This document shows positions 13,321-20,607 of a DNA stretch of 21,337 nucleotides, piece after piece. Location: positions 1 to 21,337 of the forward strand of contig JAFAPL010000520.1 of NCBI GenBank assembly GCA_019247135.1, read 5' to 3'. Below the pieces are notes generated by a model. That model searched no databases. It was not told the origin of the DNA and saw only the letters and a program-made list of their open reading frames with translations. Origin of the DNA: Chloroflexota bacterium. Its GTDB lineage: Bacteria > Chloroflexota > UBA6077 > CF-72. Made by a program: the position numbers and the translations under genes. Position 1 is the first letter of the stretch. The number at the start of each line of letters is the position of its first letter.

Positions 13321-13412
13321 TCAGATGCGGGCTGGCGCGCAACCGCCCTTGCGTCAACTTTCGAAGTTGAACCACTGGCTCGATCGAGCGGCAGCCCGCA
13401 CGCGAAACCGCG
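13321..13412 (+). repeat. Diverged third copy of the repeat
   Basis: The ends match the other copies (TCAGATGCGGGCTGGCGCG at the left, CGGCAGCCCGCA and AAACCG at the right), and the spacing between these ends differs from copy 2 by only 3 nt. The centre is replaced by other sequence that carries a different inverted repeat, TCAACTT-TCG-AAGTTGA (13354-13370), near the position of the CAAAGGT hairpin. Confidence 0.65.
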
Positions 13413-13462
13413 AAAGCGCCCCGTGAGCAAAGCGCGAAACGACCTCGCGCAGCGGGCCAAAT

Positions 13463-13488
13463 GAGTCTCAGCGCAACGCGCTAGACTC
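13463..13488. promoter_or_regulatory. Strong inverted repeat just upstream of the sensor kinase
   Basis: GAGTCTCAGCGC (13463-13474) and GCGCTAGACTC (13478-13488) form an 11-bp stem with one bulged C and an AAC loop. Its right arm contains TAGACT (13482-13487), a TANNNT -10 candidate that would start transcription near 13494, about 11 nt before ATG 13505. It could be an operator over the promoter or a terminator for upstream reading without a T tract. Confidence 0.45.
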
Positions 13489-13504
13489 CTGCGCACATCC
13501 GATC

Positions 13505-16500
13505 ATGCGCAGCGCTGACGCGCACCCGGGTCCTGGCGCTGCACCGCCTGAGGAGCAGTCGCGTCTTCTTCGCTCGCTACACGAACTCTCGGTCACCACC
13601 TCGCGAAGCGTCGATGCCGACGAGCTCGTCAAGCGTGTCGCCCACAGTGCCTGCCAGCTACTCGCCGCCGACGCCGTCTCGCTGTATCTCTGGGACGACT
13701 CCAGCGACTGCCTGGTGCCCGTCTACAGCAACGACCCGCGCGTTGACGAGCAGCCACTTCGACCAGGCGAGGGCGCCGCAGGCCAGGCACTGGCGCGTCT
13801 GGAGCCGATCCTCGTCCAGGATTACGCCACATACGAGCACGCCGTCCCATGGGCCAGCCGGCGCGGGCTGCAATCGGTCGAAGCCGTGCCGCTCCTCGTC
13901 GGCGACCGTCCAATCGGTGTGCTCGTCGCCAGCTTCTACCACCGGGTCCCCCTGGGTCCCAACGAGGAACGCCTCCTGGCGCTCCTGGCCGCGCACCTCG
14001 CGCCCGCTCTCGAGGCGGCCCGCCTGTACGCGGCGTCGGACCTCGAGCGGCAACGTGAACGCGTCCTGCGTGAGATAACTCAAGCGCTGGCGGCCAACCT
14101 CACCGAACGTGAAGTCCTGGCACTGGCTGTCAGGCATAGTGCCCGCCTGCTGCGTGCGCCATACGCCCGCATCTGGCTGTTGGAGCCAGATGGCGAGCTG
14201 AGCTGCGCCGCGGCCGAGGGCTTCGTGCACAGCGGAACGTTCTCGCGACGACTCGAGCGGGACAGTACATCCGGCCGTGTGGCCCGTCAGCAGATTGTCA
14301 ATCTGGAAAATGCTCCTGCCGAGACGAGCTGGCGATTCAATCGCGAGTTCGGCGAGCGAACTGGCCTGAGTGCCTATCTCGGCGCTGGTTTGTGGCGAGC
14401 AGGTCAGTCACTCGGTGTTCTCGAGGTGATGCGCCAGACACAGCGTCGCTTCGATCCTTCCGAGGAGCAACTGCTGGTCAGTGTCGCGAACGCTGTCGCG
14501 GTGGCGGTCAGCAATGCTCGCACGCACGCCGCCGTTGAGCGCCTGGCGCGCGAGGCCGAACGACGCGCGACGGCGCTGGCCGAATCCGAGCTGTTGCTTC
14601 GCTCGGTGTACGACGCAATCGGCTCCGGCGTCCTGGTGTTCGACAGTCAGGAACTGGTCATCAACGCGAACGCGGCGGCCGAGGAAATCCTGGGGCGCAA
14701 TGTCACCTCCCTCGTGGGCATGCACTCTGGCGACTTCAAGCCGGCGATCGGTAAGGACGGCTCGCCCATGCCTCCAGACCAGCGGCCGTTCGCGGTTGCC
14801 GCTCGGACCGGCGTGGCGGTTCGCAAGATCGTGTTTCAGATAGAGCGACCAGACGGACAGCGCCGCTGGGTCCAGGTGGACGCGGTGCCACTGTTCGATG
14901 GCGAGGGAGATCTGAGACGCGTCATCTCCAGCTTCATCGACATCACCGACCGCAAACGCTCCGAGGCAGCCCTGCACGAGCGCGACACGATCCTCGAGGC
15001 AGTCGCATTCGCCGCCGAACAGCTCTTGACCGCGCCCGACTGGGAACAGAGCATCGACGCTGTCCTGCGAGAGCTGGGGGCGGCGACTGGCGTCAGTCGC
15101 GTGTACATCGTGCCCGGCGCTGCTGAAGAGCCAGAAGGCTTCGGCGCGCACCAGTGGACCGCCGGGGGCATCTCACCGCGACAGCTCGACAGCCAGAGTG
15201 GATCGTATCTGCAGGCGTCTGGTTTGCACCGCTGGGAGGCCATCCTGCGCGAGGGCTCCATTGTCCAGGGACAGTCGAGCCAGTTTCCTCCTGACGAGCA
15301 GGAGGTCCTGGCCAGCCAGGGCGTGTGCTCGCTCATGGTGGTGCCCGTGTTCGCGGGCGAAACATGGTGGGGTTTCGTCGGGTTCGACGACTGTCGCGAG
15401 GAGCGGACATGGGCGGTTGGTGCCGTAGAGGTAGTGAGGACTGCAGCGGGCACCATCGGAGCCGCGATTCTGCGTCGCCGCGCCGAGGCGGAACGTCTGC
15501 AGCTGGTGCGCGAGCAGTCAGCGCGCGCGGCGGCCGAGGCGGCCCAGGCCAGATTCGCGTTCCTGGCCGAAGCGAGTCGGCTGCTGGCGGCATCGCTTGA
15601 CTACACGACCACGCTGCAGAGTGTGGCGCATCTGGCCGTGCCGACCCTGGCCGACTACTGCGCCGTGGACATGCGCCAGCCGGACGGCTCGGTTTGGCGC
15701 GTCGCCACCGCCCACGTCGACCCGGAGACAGAGGATTGGCTGCGTGCGCGTGGTCTGGGCCAGGTCACTGACCCGAACGGGCCAGACCGCGTCGCACGTG
15801 TCATCCGGACTGGTGAGCCGCTGCTCTTTCGGTCGTTGCCGGAGGAAGGCACACCGGCGTGGGTGCGTGAAGCCCGTCGGGTCGCCCCAGATCGTCCGAT
15901 CCATTTCACGTCGGGTCTGATGGTCCCCCTCTACACACGCGCGGGTCTGGCTGGCGTGATTACGTGCCTTGCTTTGCGACAGCGGCGACCCTACGACGCG
16001 CGCGACCTCAGCCTCGCACAGGACCTGGCACGGCGCTGCAGCATGGCCATCGAGAACGCCGACCTGTACCGTGAGGCCCGCGAGGCCATCAGCATCCGCG
16101 ACGAGTTCCTCTCGGTGGCGGCACACGAGTTGAAGACGCCAATGACGAGCTTGCGCGGCTACGCGCAACTCCTCGAGCGCGAGTTCCAGCGCAGCGAGTC
16201 GCCCAATCCGGTGCGCGCCGCGCGCGCAGCCTTGACCATCCAGGTGCAAGCAGACAAGCTCGCGCGTCTGGTTGGGCAACTCCTCGACGTCTCGCGCATT
16301 CAGTCGGGCATGCTCGCCATCCAACGCGAGCAGACGGATGTGACCGAGCTGGTGCGCGGCGCAGTCGACGCGGCGCGGAATCAGTTGCGCGAGCATACGA
16401 TCCTGTTCGACGCACCCGGTGGGCTGGTACTCGAGATCGATCCGTTGCGCATCGAGCAGGTGGTCACCAATCTCCTGGACAACGCGATCAAGTACAGCCC

Positions 16501-16780
16501 CGAGGGCGGACAGATCGAGGTGTCAGTCTCGGCGGATGACGGTTTCGTCGATCTGTCGGTGCGTGATCACGGTGTCGGTGTTCCGATCGAGCACCGCGGG
16601 CATATCTTCGACCGCTTCTATCAGGCCCACGCGGGAGGGCCGTTGACCAGCATGGCTGGCATGGGCCTCGGACTCTACATCAGCCGCCAGATTGTGGAAC
16701 TGCACGGTGGTTCGATCACCGCAGAGTACCCCGACGACGGCGGCACGCGGCTCAACGTGAAACTGCCGCGACTAGCGTAG
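13505..16780 (+). CDS. Multi-GAF/PAS sensor histidine kinase
   Basis: This 1091-residue protein has no obvious membrane segment, so it is probably a soluble cytoplasmic sensor. Domains in order are GAF (about 20-180), GAF (185-345), PAS with a PAC-like end 'ISSFIDITDRKRSE' (361-490), GAF-like (495-660), GAF (680-850), HisKA (864-930) with phospho-acceptor His874 in AAHELKTPMTSL, and HATPase_c (about 975-1090). The last shows the N box VTNLLDNAIKYSPEGG, G1 DHGVGVP, F box IFDRFYQ and G2 GMGLGLYI. The GAF domains lack an evident CxxC or bilin-type cysteine motif on reading, so the ligand is unknown. No response regulator is adjacent. The start is ATG 13505, with TAGACT about 18 nt upstream. Its end overlaps the convergent permease gene by 9 nt. 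Confidence 0.92.
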   Translation: MRSADAHPGPGAAPPEEQSRLLRSLHELSVTTSRSVDADELVKRVAHSACQLLAADAVSLYLWDDSSDCLVPVYSNDPRVDEQPLRPGEGAAGQALARLEPILVQDYATYEHAVPWASRRGLQSVEAVPLLVGDRPIGVLVASFYHRVPLGPNEERLLALLAAHLAPALEAARLYAASDLERQRERVLREITQALAANLTEREVLALAVRHSARLLRAPYARIWLLEPDGELSCAAAEGFVHSGTFSRRLERDSTSGRVARQQIVNLENAPAETSWRFNREFGERTGLSAYLGAGLWRAGQSLGVLEVMRQTQRRFDPSEEQLLVSVANAVAVAVSNARTHAAVERLAREAERRATALAESELLLRSVYDAIGSGVLVFDSQELVINANAAAEEILGRNVTSLVGMHSGDFKPAIGKDGSPMPPDQRPFAVAARTGVAVRKIVFQIERPDGQRRWVQVDAVPLFDGEGDLRRVISSFIDITDRKRSEAALHERDTILEAVAFAAEQLLTAPDWEQSIDAVLRELGAATGVSRVYIVPGAAEEPEGFGAHQWTAGGISPRQLDSQSGSYLQASGLHRWEAILREGSIVQGQSSQFPPDEQEVLASQGVCSLMVVPVFAGETWWGFVGFDDCREERTWAVGAVEVVRTAAGTIGAAILRRRAEAERLQLVREQSARAAAEAAQARFAFLAEASRLLAASLDYTTTLQSVAHLAVPTLADYCAVDMRQPDGSVWRVATAHVDPETEDWLRARGLGQVTDPNGPDRVARVIRTGEPLLFRSLPEEGTPAWVREARRVAPDRPIHFTSGLMVPLYTRAGLAGVITCLALRQRRPYDARDLSLAQDLARRCSMAIENADLYREAREAISIRDEFLSVAAHELKTPMTSLRGYAQLLEREFQRSESPNPVRAARAALTIQVQADKLARLVGQLLDVSRIQSGMLAIQREQTDVTELVRGAVDAARNQLREHTILFDAPGGLVLEIDPLRIEQVVTNLLDNAIKYSPEGGQIEVSVSADDGFVDLSVRDHGVGVPIEHRGHIFDRFYQAHAGGPLTSMAGMGLGLYISRQIVELHGGSITAEYPDDGGTRLNVKLPRLA

Positions 16781-17680
16781 GCGCGGGTCGAAGGCGTCGC
16801 GCAACGCGTCGCCCATCAGATTGAAGGCGAGCACCGTCACCAGGATCGCCAGGCCTGGGAAGGTGGCGATCCACGGCGCGTCGATTACATAGTTGCGACC
16901 CGCCGCCAGCATGTTGCCCCAGTCCGGCGTGGGCGGTTGCGTGCCGAGGCCAAGGAAGCTGAGGCCCGCCGTGTCGATGATCGCCGCTCCGACATTCAAT
17001 GTGGTCTGGACAATGACCGGCGCGAGCGTATTCGGCAACACGTGTTGCAGCATGACCCGCCGATCGGCCGCTCCCAACGCCCGCGCGGCCTCGACGTAAT
17101 CGCGCCCGCGTACCGCCAGCACGGCTCCCCGCACCACGCGCGCGTAGTGCGGGATGTAGACGATGCCGATGGCGATCATCGCATTGCGCAGCCCCGGCCC
17201 GAGGATCGCCACGACCGCGATGGCCAGCAAGATGTACGGGAACGCCAGGATCACGTCCATCACGCGCATGACGACGTTGTCGGTGCGGCCGCCGTAGTAC
17301 GCCGCAAGCATGCCGAGGATCAGTCCGGCCGCGAGCGCGATCGTTGCCGCCGTCGCACCGGCCTGCAGCGACGCCTGGGCACCCCAGATCACCCGGCTCA
17401 ATACGTCGCGACCGAACTCATCGGTACCCATGAGATGCGCGGCGGACGGAGCCTGTCGCTCTACGCGGAAGTCCTGGCGCGTCGGGCTGTAGGGAGCGAC
17501 CTGGCCCGCGAAGACCGCGGCCAGAATGACGACCACGAGCACGATTGCACCGATCAGACCGGTTCGCGAGCGCACGAAACGGCGCCGAGCCGCTGTCCAC
17601 GGACTTGGCGCCTGGCGTGGAACGCCCGTCGCGCGAACAGCCGGCTGTGCGGGTACCGCGATGGGCTCGGTGAGTGCCAT
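16772..17680 (-). CDS. Dipeptide/oligopeptide ABC transporter permease (DppC/OppC type)
   Basis: This 302-residue inner-membrane permease has a cytoplasmic N-terminal tail, a first helix (GLIGAIVLVVVILAAVF, about 42-58) and the OppC_N block leading to 'HLMGTDEFGRDVLSRVIWGAQASL', characteristic of DppC/OppC. The EAA loop 'YVEAARALGAADRRVMLQHVLPN' should contact the ATPase. The C-terminal 'LSFLGLGTQPPTPDWGNML' and 'FNLMGDALRDAFDPRLR' complete the family pattern. It starts 3 nt after the DppB-like gene stop. The family also transports nickel, glutathione, opines and other solutes, so peptide specificity is not certain. No DppD/DppF ATPases follow, because the opposite-strand kinase gene abuts it. 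Confidence 0.93.
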   Translation of the reverse strand: MALTEPIAVPAQPAVRATGVPRQAPSPWTAARRRFVRSRTGLIGAIVLVVVILAAVFAGQVAPYSPTRQDFRVERQAPSAAHLMGTDEFGRDVLSRVIWGAQASLQAGATAATIALAAGLILGMLAAYYGGRTDNVVMRVMDVILAFPYILLAIAVVAILGPGLRNAMIAIGIVYIPHYARVVRGAVLAVRGRDYVEAARALGAADRRVMLQHVLPNTLAPVIVQTTLNVGAAIIDTAGLSFLGLGTQPPTPDWGNMLAAGRNYVIDAPWIATFPGLAILVTVLAFNLMGDALRDAFDPRLR

Positions 17681-17683
17681 GCG

Positions 17684-18688
17684 CTACGCGTACCTGATGC
17701 GCGGGTCGAGTACGGCGTAGAGCACGTCGACAAAGAGGTTGATCAGGACGATGAACAGCGCCACGATCAGGACGGTGTCTTGCACCACGGGGTAGTCACG
17801 CGACGTGATCGCCGTGACGACATACCGGCCGACACCAATGCGCCCGAACACCGTCTCGGTCAGGACGGCGCCGCTGATCAACGCGCCCGCTTGCAGTCCG
17901 ATCACCGTCACGACGGGGATCAACGCATTTTTGAGCGCGTGCTGCATCACGACGCCGCGTTCGCGCAGTCCCTTGGCGCGCGCAGTCACGAGATACTCAC
18001 TGCTGAGCACTTCGAGCATGCTCGAGCGTCCCATGCGCGTGATGATCGCCATGGTGACGGTGCTCAATGTGATGGCGGGCAGAATCAGGTGCCACAACAC
18101 ATCTTGAAACGCGCCGAAATCGCCGGCCAGCAACGCGTCAATGGTCAGGAAGTGTGTCCGGGCCGGAATGTCGATCGTGTTTGTAACCGTGCCCGACAAC
18201 GGGAACCAACCAGCACGCGCGCCTAGCCAGTAGATCAGCATCAGGCCGATCCAGAAGACCGGCATTGAAATGCCAACGAGTGAGCCGACCATCGTGAAGT
18301 ATTCGACGCCTGTGTGGCGTTTGATGGCCGCTAGAATGCCAGCGGGTAGACCGATTACCACGGCGATGATCAACGCGCCGATCGAGAGTTCTATGGTTGG
18401 CGCGAAGTTGGTGATCAACTCCTGACCGATGTCGCCGCCGGTGCGGATCGAGTTTCCGAGATGCAGCGTGAATGTGTTCCTGAGAAAGTCGACGTATTGC
18501 AGCGGCAAAGGCTCATTCAGGCCAAGTGCTTGCCGCATTCGTTCGATCTCGGCCGTGCTGGCTTTATCGCCAGCCAGCGCGACCGCTGGATCGCCGGGAA
18601 TCATTCGCAAGGCCAGGAAGACGACCGTTGCGACGCCCCAGAGCACCGGAATGGTGTGAACGAATCGACGAATGATGTAGGTGCGCAT
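17684..18688 (-). CDS. Dipeptide/oligopeptide ABC transporter permease (DppB/OppB type)
   Basis: This 334-residue inner-membrane permease begins MRTYIIRRFVHTIPVLWGVA, with the block 'FLALRMIPGDPAVALAG', typical of the DppB N terminus. It has several hydrophobic helices, the EAA loop 'SSEYLVTARAKGLRERGVVMQHALKNALIPVVTVIG' and the C-terminal 'SGAVLTETVFGRIGVGRYVVTAI...LDPRIRYA'. It pairs with the DppC-like permease 3 nt downstream. The 50-bp gap to the upstream binding-protein gene holds degenerate 7-nt repeats and no Shine-Dalgarno, so how translation starts here is unclear. It probably shares one message with the binding protein. Confidence 0.94.
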   Translation of the reverse strand: MRTYIIRRFVHTIPVLWGVATVVFLALRMIPGDPAVALAGDKASTAEIERMRQALGLNEPLPLQYVDFLRNTFTLHLGNSIRTGGDIGQELITNFAPTIELSIGALIIAVVIGLPAGILAAIKRHTGVEYFTMVGSLVGISMPVFWIGLMLIYWLGARAGWFPLSGTVTNTIDIPARTHFLTIDALLAGDFGAFQDVLWHLILPAITLSTVTMAIITRMGRSSMLEVLSSEYLVTARAKGLRERGVVMQHALKNALIPVVTVIGLQAGALISGAVLTETVFGRIGVGRYVVTAITSRDYPVVQDTVLIVALFIVLINLFVDVLYAVLDPRIRYA

Positions 18689-18689
18689 G

Positions 18690-18738
18690 AGCCGTCAGCG
18701 TCAGCCGTGGACTGATAGCTGATAGCTCACAGCCGTGG
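18690..18738. repeat. Degenerate 6-8-nt tandem repeats between binding-protein and permease genes
   Basis: The whole 50-bp gap is built from short units beginning AGC: AGCCGTC, AGCGTC, AGCCGTGG, ACTGAT, AGCTGAT, AGCTCAC, AGCCGTGG. CAGCCGTGG occurs twice (18702-18710, 18730-18738) and GATAGCT twice in tandem (18714-18727). It resembles heptanucleotide short tandem repeats known from cyanobacterial intergenic regions. Confidence 0.6.
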
Positions 18739-20493
18739 TCACGCCAGTGCGACGTTATTGAAGTAATAGATATACGTCGGTTGCATGACGAAATTCTGAA
18801 CGCGCTTCCGAAGCGCAACCTGCTGCTTCATGTGCGTCAGGAACACCCAGGGTGCGTCATCGACGATGCGCGTTTCGGCCTGATTGAACAGAGCCTTGCG
18901 CTTGGCCTGGTCCGTTTCCTGATCGGCTTGATTCAACAGTTGATCCACTTCAGGGACGCTATACCAGGACGTGTTGGTTGCGCCCTTGTTCTCGGTCAGG
19001 AAAAAGACATTGAGGAAGTTATCGGGATCCCCAGTGTCCGCCTGCCAGCCGTTCAGCTCTACGCCGAATTTGCCCGCGCGGCGGTCAACGCGGAACTGTG
19101 CCCACTCCTCGGTCTTGATCTCACTGTTGACGCCAATGTCCTGCCAGTACTGCTGAATCGCTTCGGCCAGCTTGGAACCCTGCGGGTTGTAGCCGCGCGC
19201 CACGGTGTACGCCCAGAGGGTGAGCGTGTGACCGTCGTAGCCCGAATCCTTGAGCAACTGTTTGGCTTTATCGGGATCGAACGGATAGCCCTTGATGTCC
19301 GCATCGAAGCCCCATGAGGTTGGTGGCAGAACACCGGTTTCGGGTACGCCCGCGCCGCTGTACAGGCTGTCGGCAAGCTCCTGTTTGTTCACCGCGTAGT
19401 TCAAGGCCTGACGGAACGACTTGTTCTGCCATTCCGCCTGCTGCAGGTTGAAGTCCGCGTAGCTGACGTTCAAGCCTGGTTGCTCGAGCACGTCCGTGTC
19501 GTTCTGGCCTTTGAGTGAGGCGACGTCTTTTGGATCGATCGGCCAGGCCACGTCGGCCTCGCCGCGCTGGATCTTGAGCGCGCGGACCGATGGCTCGGGG
19601 ACGGTCTGGAACACGATACGTTGCAGCTTCGGTTTGGCTCCCCAGTAGCCGTCGAAAAGCTCGACCGTGATGTGGTCGTTCTTGACCCATTCGACGAACT
19701 TGAACGGTCCCGTTCCCACGGGCGCATCGTTGATGCCCTTGCCAACCTTTTGCAGTTGTTGCATGGACATGATGAACCCGGGTGGGATCGATAGATTCGA
19801 CAGAAGCGGCGAGTATCGATCTTTCAGCGTGAAGGTGACGTCCATGTCACCGGTCGCTTCGACTTTGCTGACGACGTTGCCGATATACGTGTCGATGAAC
19901 GGGAACCCGCCGTAATCGCCCTGCGCCTCCTGGTACAGCGGGTTGTCCTTGTTGATGCTGCGATCGAAGCTGAATGCGACAGCCTTCGCGTTCAGGTCCG
20001 AGCCGTCGTGGAACTTGACGCCTTTGCGCAAGTGGAAGACGACGCTCTTGCCGTCCGGCGAGGTGTCCCAGCTTTCGGCCAGGGCGGGCTCGACGTCAGT
20101 ACCGCCCGACTTGTATTTGACCAGCCCTTCGTACATGGCCGTATCGGCCATGAAGCCTTCCTGAGCCGTCATCGCGGGCGGATCGAGGCGATCCGTATCC
20201 GCGTCCCACACGAACGTGAGGGTGTTGGCGGCGGTCGCCTGCACGGCGGCTGGCGCCGTGGTCGCAGCGGCAGCCGGTGCCGTGGTCGCCGCGGGTGCGG
20301 TCGTCGGCGCGGCGGGTGCGGTGGTCGGTTTGGCGGCAGCGGCTGCGGTGGGCGCGGTCGTCGGCTGAGCGGCTGGCGCGGTGGTGGGCGACGCTGCGGG
20401 CGCCGCGGGACCGCATGCCGCCAGGAGTCCCATGCCAGTGGCCACGCCGGCCAGGCTCAGGAATCGGCGGCGAGTCAGCGACGTACGTGTCAT
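18739..20493 (-). CDS. Extracellular solute-binding lipoprotein, family 5 (peptide/nickel type)
   Basis: This 584-residue substrate-binding protein serves the DppB/DppC-like permeases. The N terminus MTRTSLTRRRFLSLAGVATG carries a twin-arginine motif (TRRRFLS) and a lipobox LLAAC (Cys27), so it is likely exported folded and lipid-anchored outside. A Thr-Ala-Pro linker of about 60 residues follows (about 29-88), then the SBP_bac_5 domain: 'ALAESWDTSPDGKSVVFHLRKGVKFHDGSDLNAKAVAFSFDR', 'GTGPFKFVEW', 'FRQALNYAVNKQEL' and 'FDPDKAKQLLKDSGY'. The start ATG 20493 gives this signal peptide and has GGGGAG 11 nt upstream; the longer frame to 20559 would add a non-signal sequence. The ligand cannot be read from sequence. 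Confidence 0.94.
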   Translation of the reverse strand: MTRTSLTRRRFLSLAGVATGMGLLAACGPAAPAASPTTAPAAQPTTAPTAAAAAKPTTAPAAPTTAPAATTAPAAAATTAPAAVQATAANTLTFVWDADTDRLDPPAMTAQEGFMADTAMYEGLVKYKSGGTDVEPALAESWDTSPDGKSVVFHLRKGVKFHDGSDLNAKAVAFSFDRSINKDNPLYQEAQGDYGGFPFIDTYIGNVVSKVEATGDMDVTFTLKDRYSPLLSNLSIPPGFIMSMQQLQKVGKGINDAPVGTGPFKFVEWVKNDHITVELFDGYWGAKPKLQRIVFQTVPEPSVRALKIQRGEADVAWPIDPKDVASLKGQNDTDVLEQPGLNVSYADFNLQQAEWQNKSFRQALNYAVNKQELADSLYSGAGVPETGVLPPTSWGFDADIKGYPFDPDKAKQLLKDSGYDGHTLTLWAYTVARGYNPQGSKLAEAIQQYWQDIGVNSEIKTEEWAQFRVDRRAGKFGVELNGWQADTGDPDNFLNVFFLTENKGATNTSWYSVPEVDQLLNQADQETDQAKRKALFNQAETRIVDDAPWVFLTHMKQQVALRKRVQNFVMQPTYIYYFNNVALA

Positions 20494-20528
20494 AGCTTGT
20501 GGACTCCCCGAGTCGGTTGGTGCGCGCC

Positions 20529-20534
20529 AGAATA
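20529..20534 (-). promoter_or_regulatory. Candidate extended -10 promoter of the transporter operon
   Basis: On the minus strand, TGC-TATTCT is an extended -10 element. It predicts a transcription start near 20522 and a leader of about 29 nt that includes the GGGGAG ribosome-binding site. No good -35 hexamer was found, as expected for an extended -10. The rest of the 114-bp gap to the upstream gene shows nothing distinct. Confidence 0.45.
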
Positions 20535-20607
20535 GCATGCACCCTCCCCGCATTCGCACGAAACGGATCGTGCTGCCAGGTGCGAGACAGTTGAGCAGTT
20601 ACGCCCG

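Larger units (their letters stand above)
13038..13504. other. 467-bp repeat-bearing region without a convincing gene
   Basis: Between the VOC gene and the sensor kinase lie two near-identical 100-bp direct repeats, a third diverged copy and a strong hairpin next to the kinase start. One plus-strand frame stays open through all copies (ATG 13087 to TGA 13464, 125 codons, Arg/Ser/Pro-rich). It has no recognisable domain and no obvious ribosome-binding site. Repeat offsets of 138 and 126 bp are both multiples of three, and several differences between copies fall at third codon positions. A repeat-derived peptide therefore cannot be excluded. Confidence 0.6.

Noticed and set aside
15518..16396. 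Minus-strand frame opposite the sensor kinase
   Set aside because: It is antisense to the GAF and HisKA regions, with no domain or ribosome-binding site.
16937..18226. 429-codon plus-strand frame opposite the two permease genes
   Set aside because: It is charged, His/Asp/Arg-rich and without domains, while the opposite strand encodes standard DppB/DppC proteins.
20220..20400. Tandem-like DNA repeats in the binding-protein gene
   Set aside because: They encode the Thr-Ala-Pro linker in frame and are explained by low-complexity protein sequence; they are not a separate DNA element.
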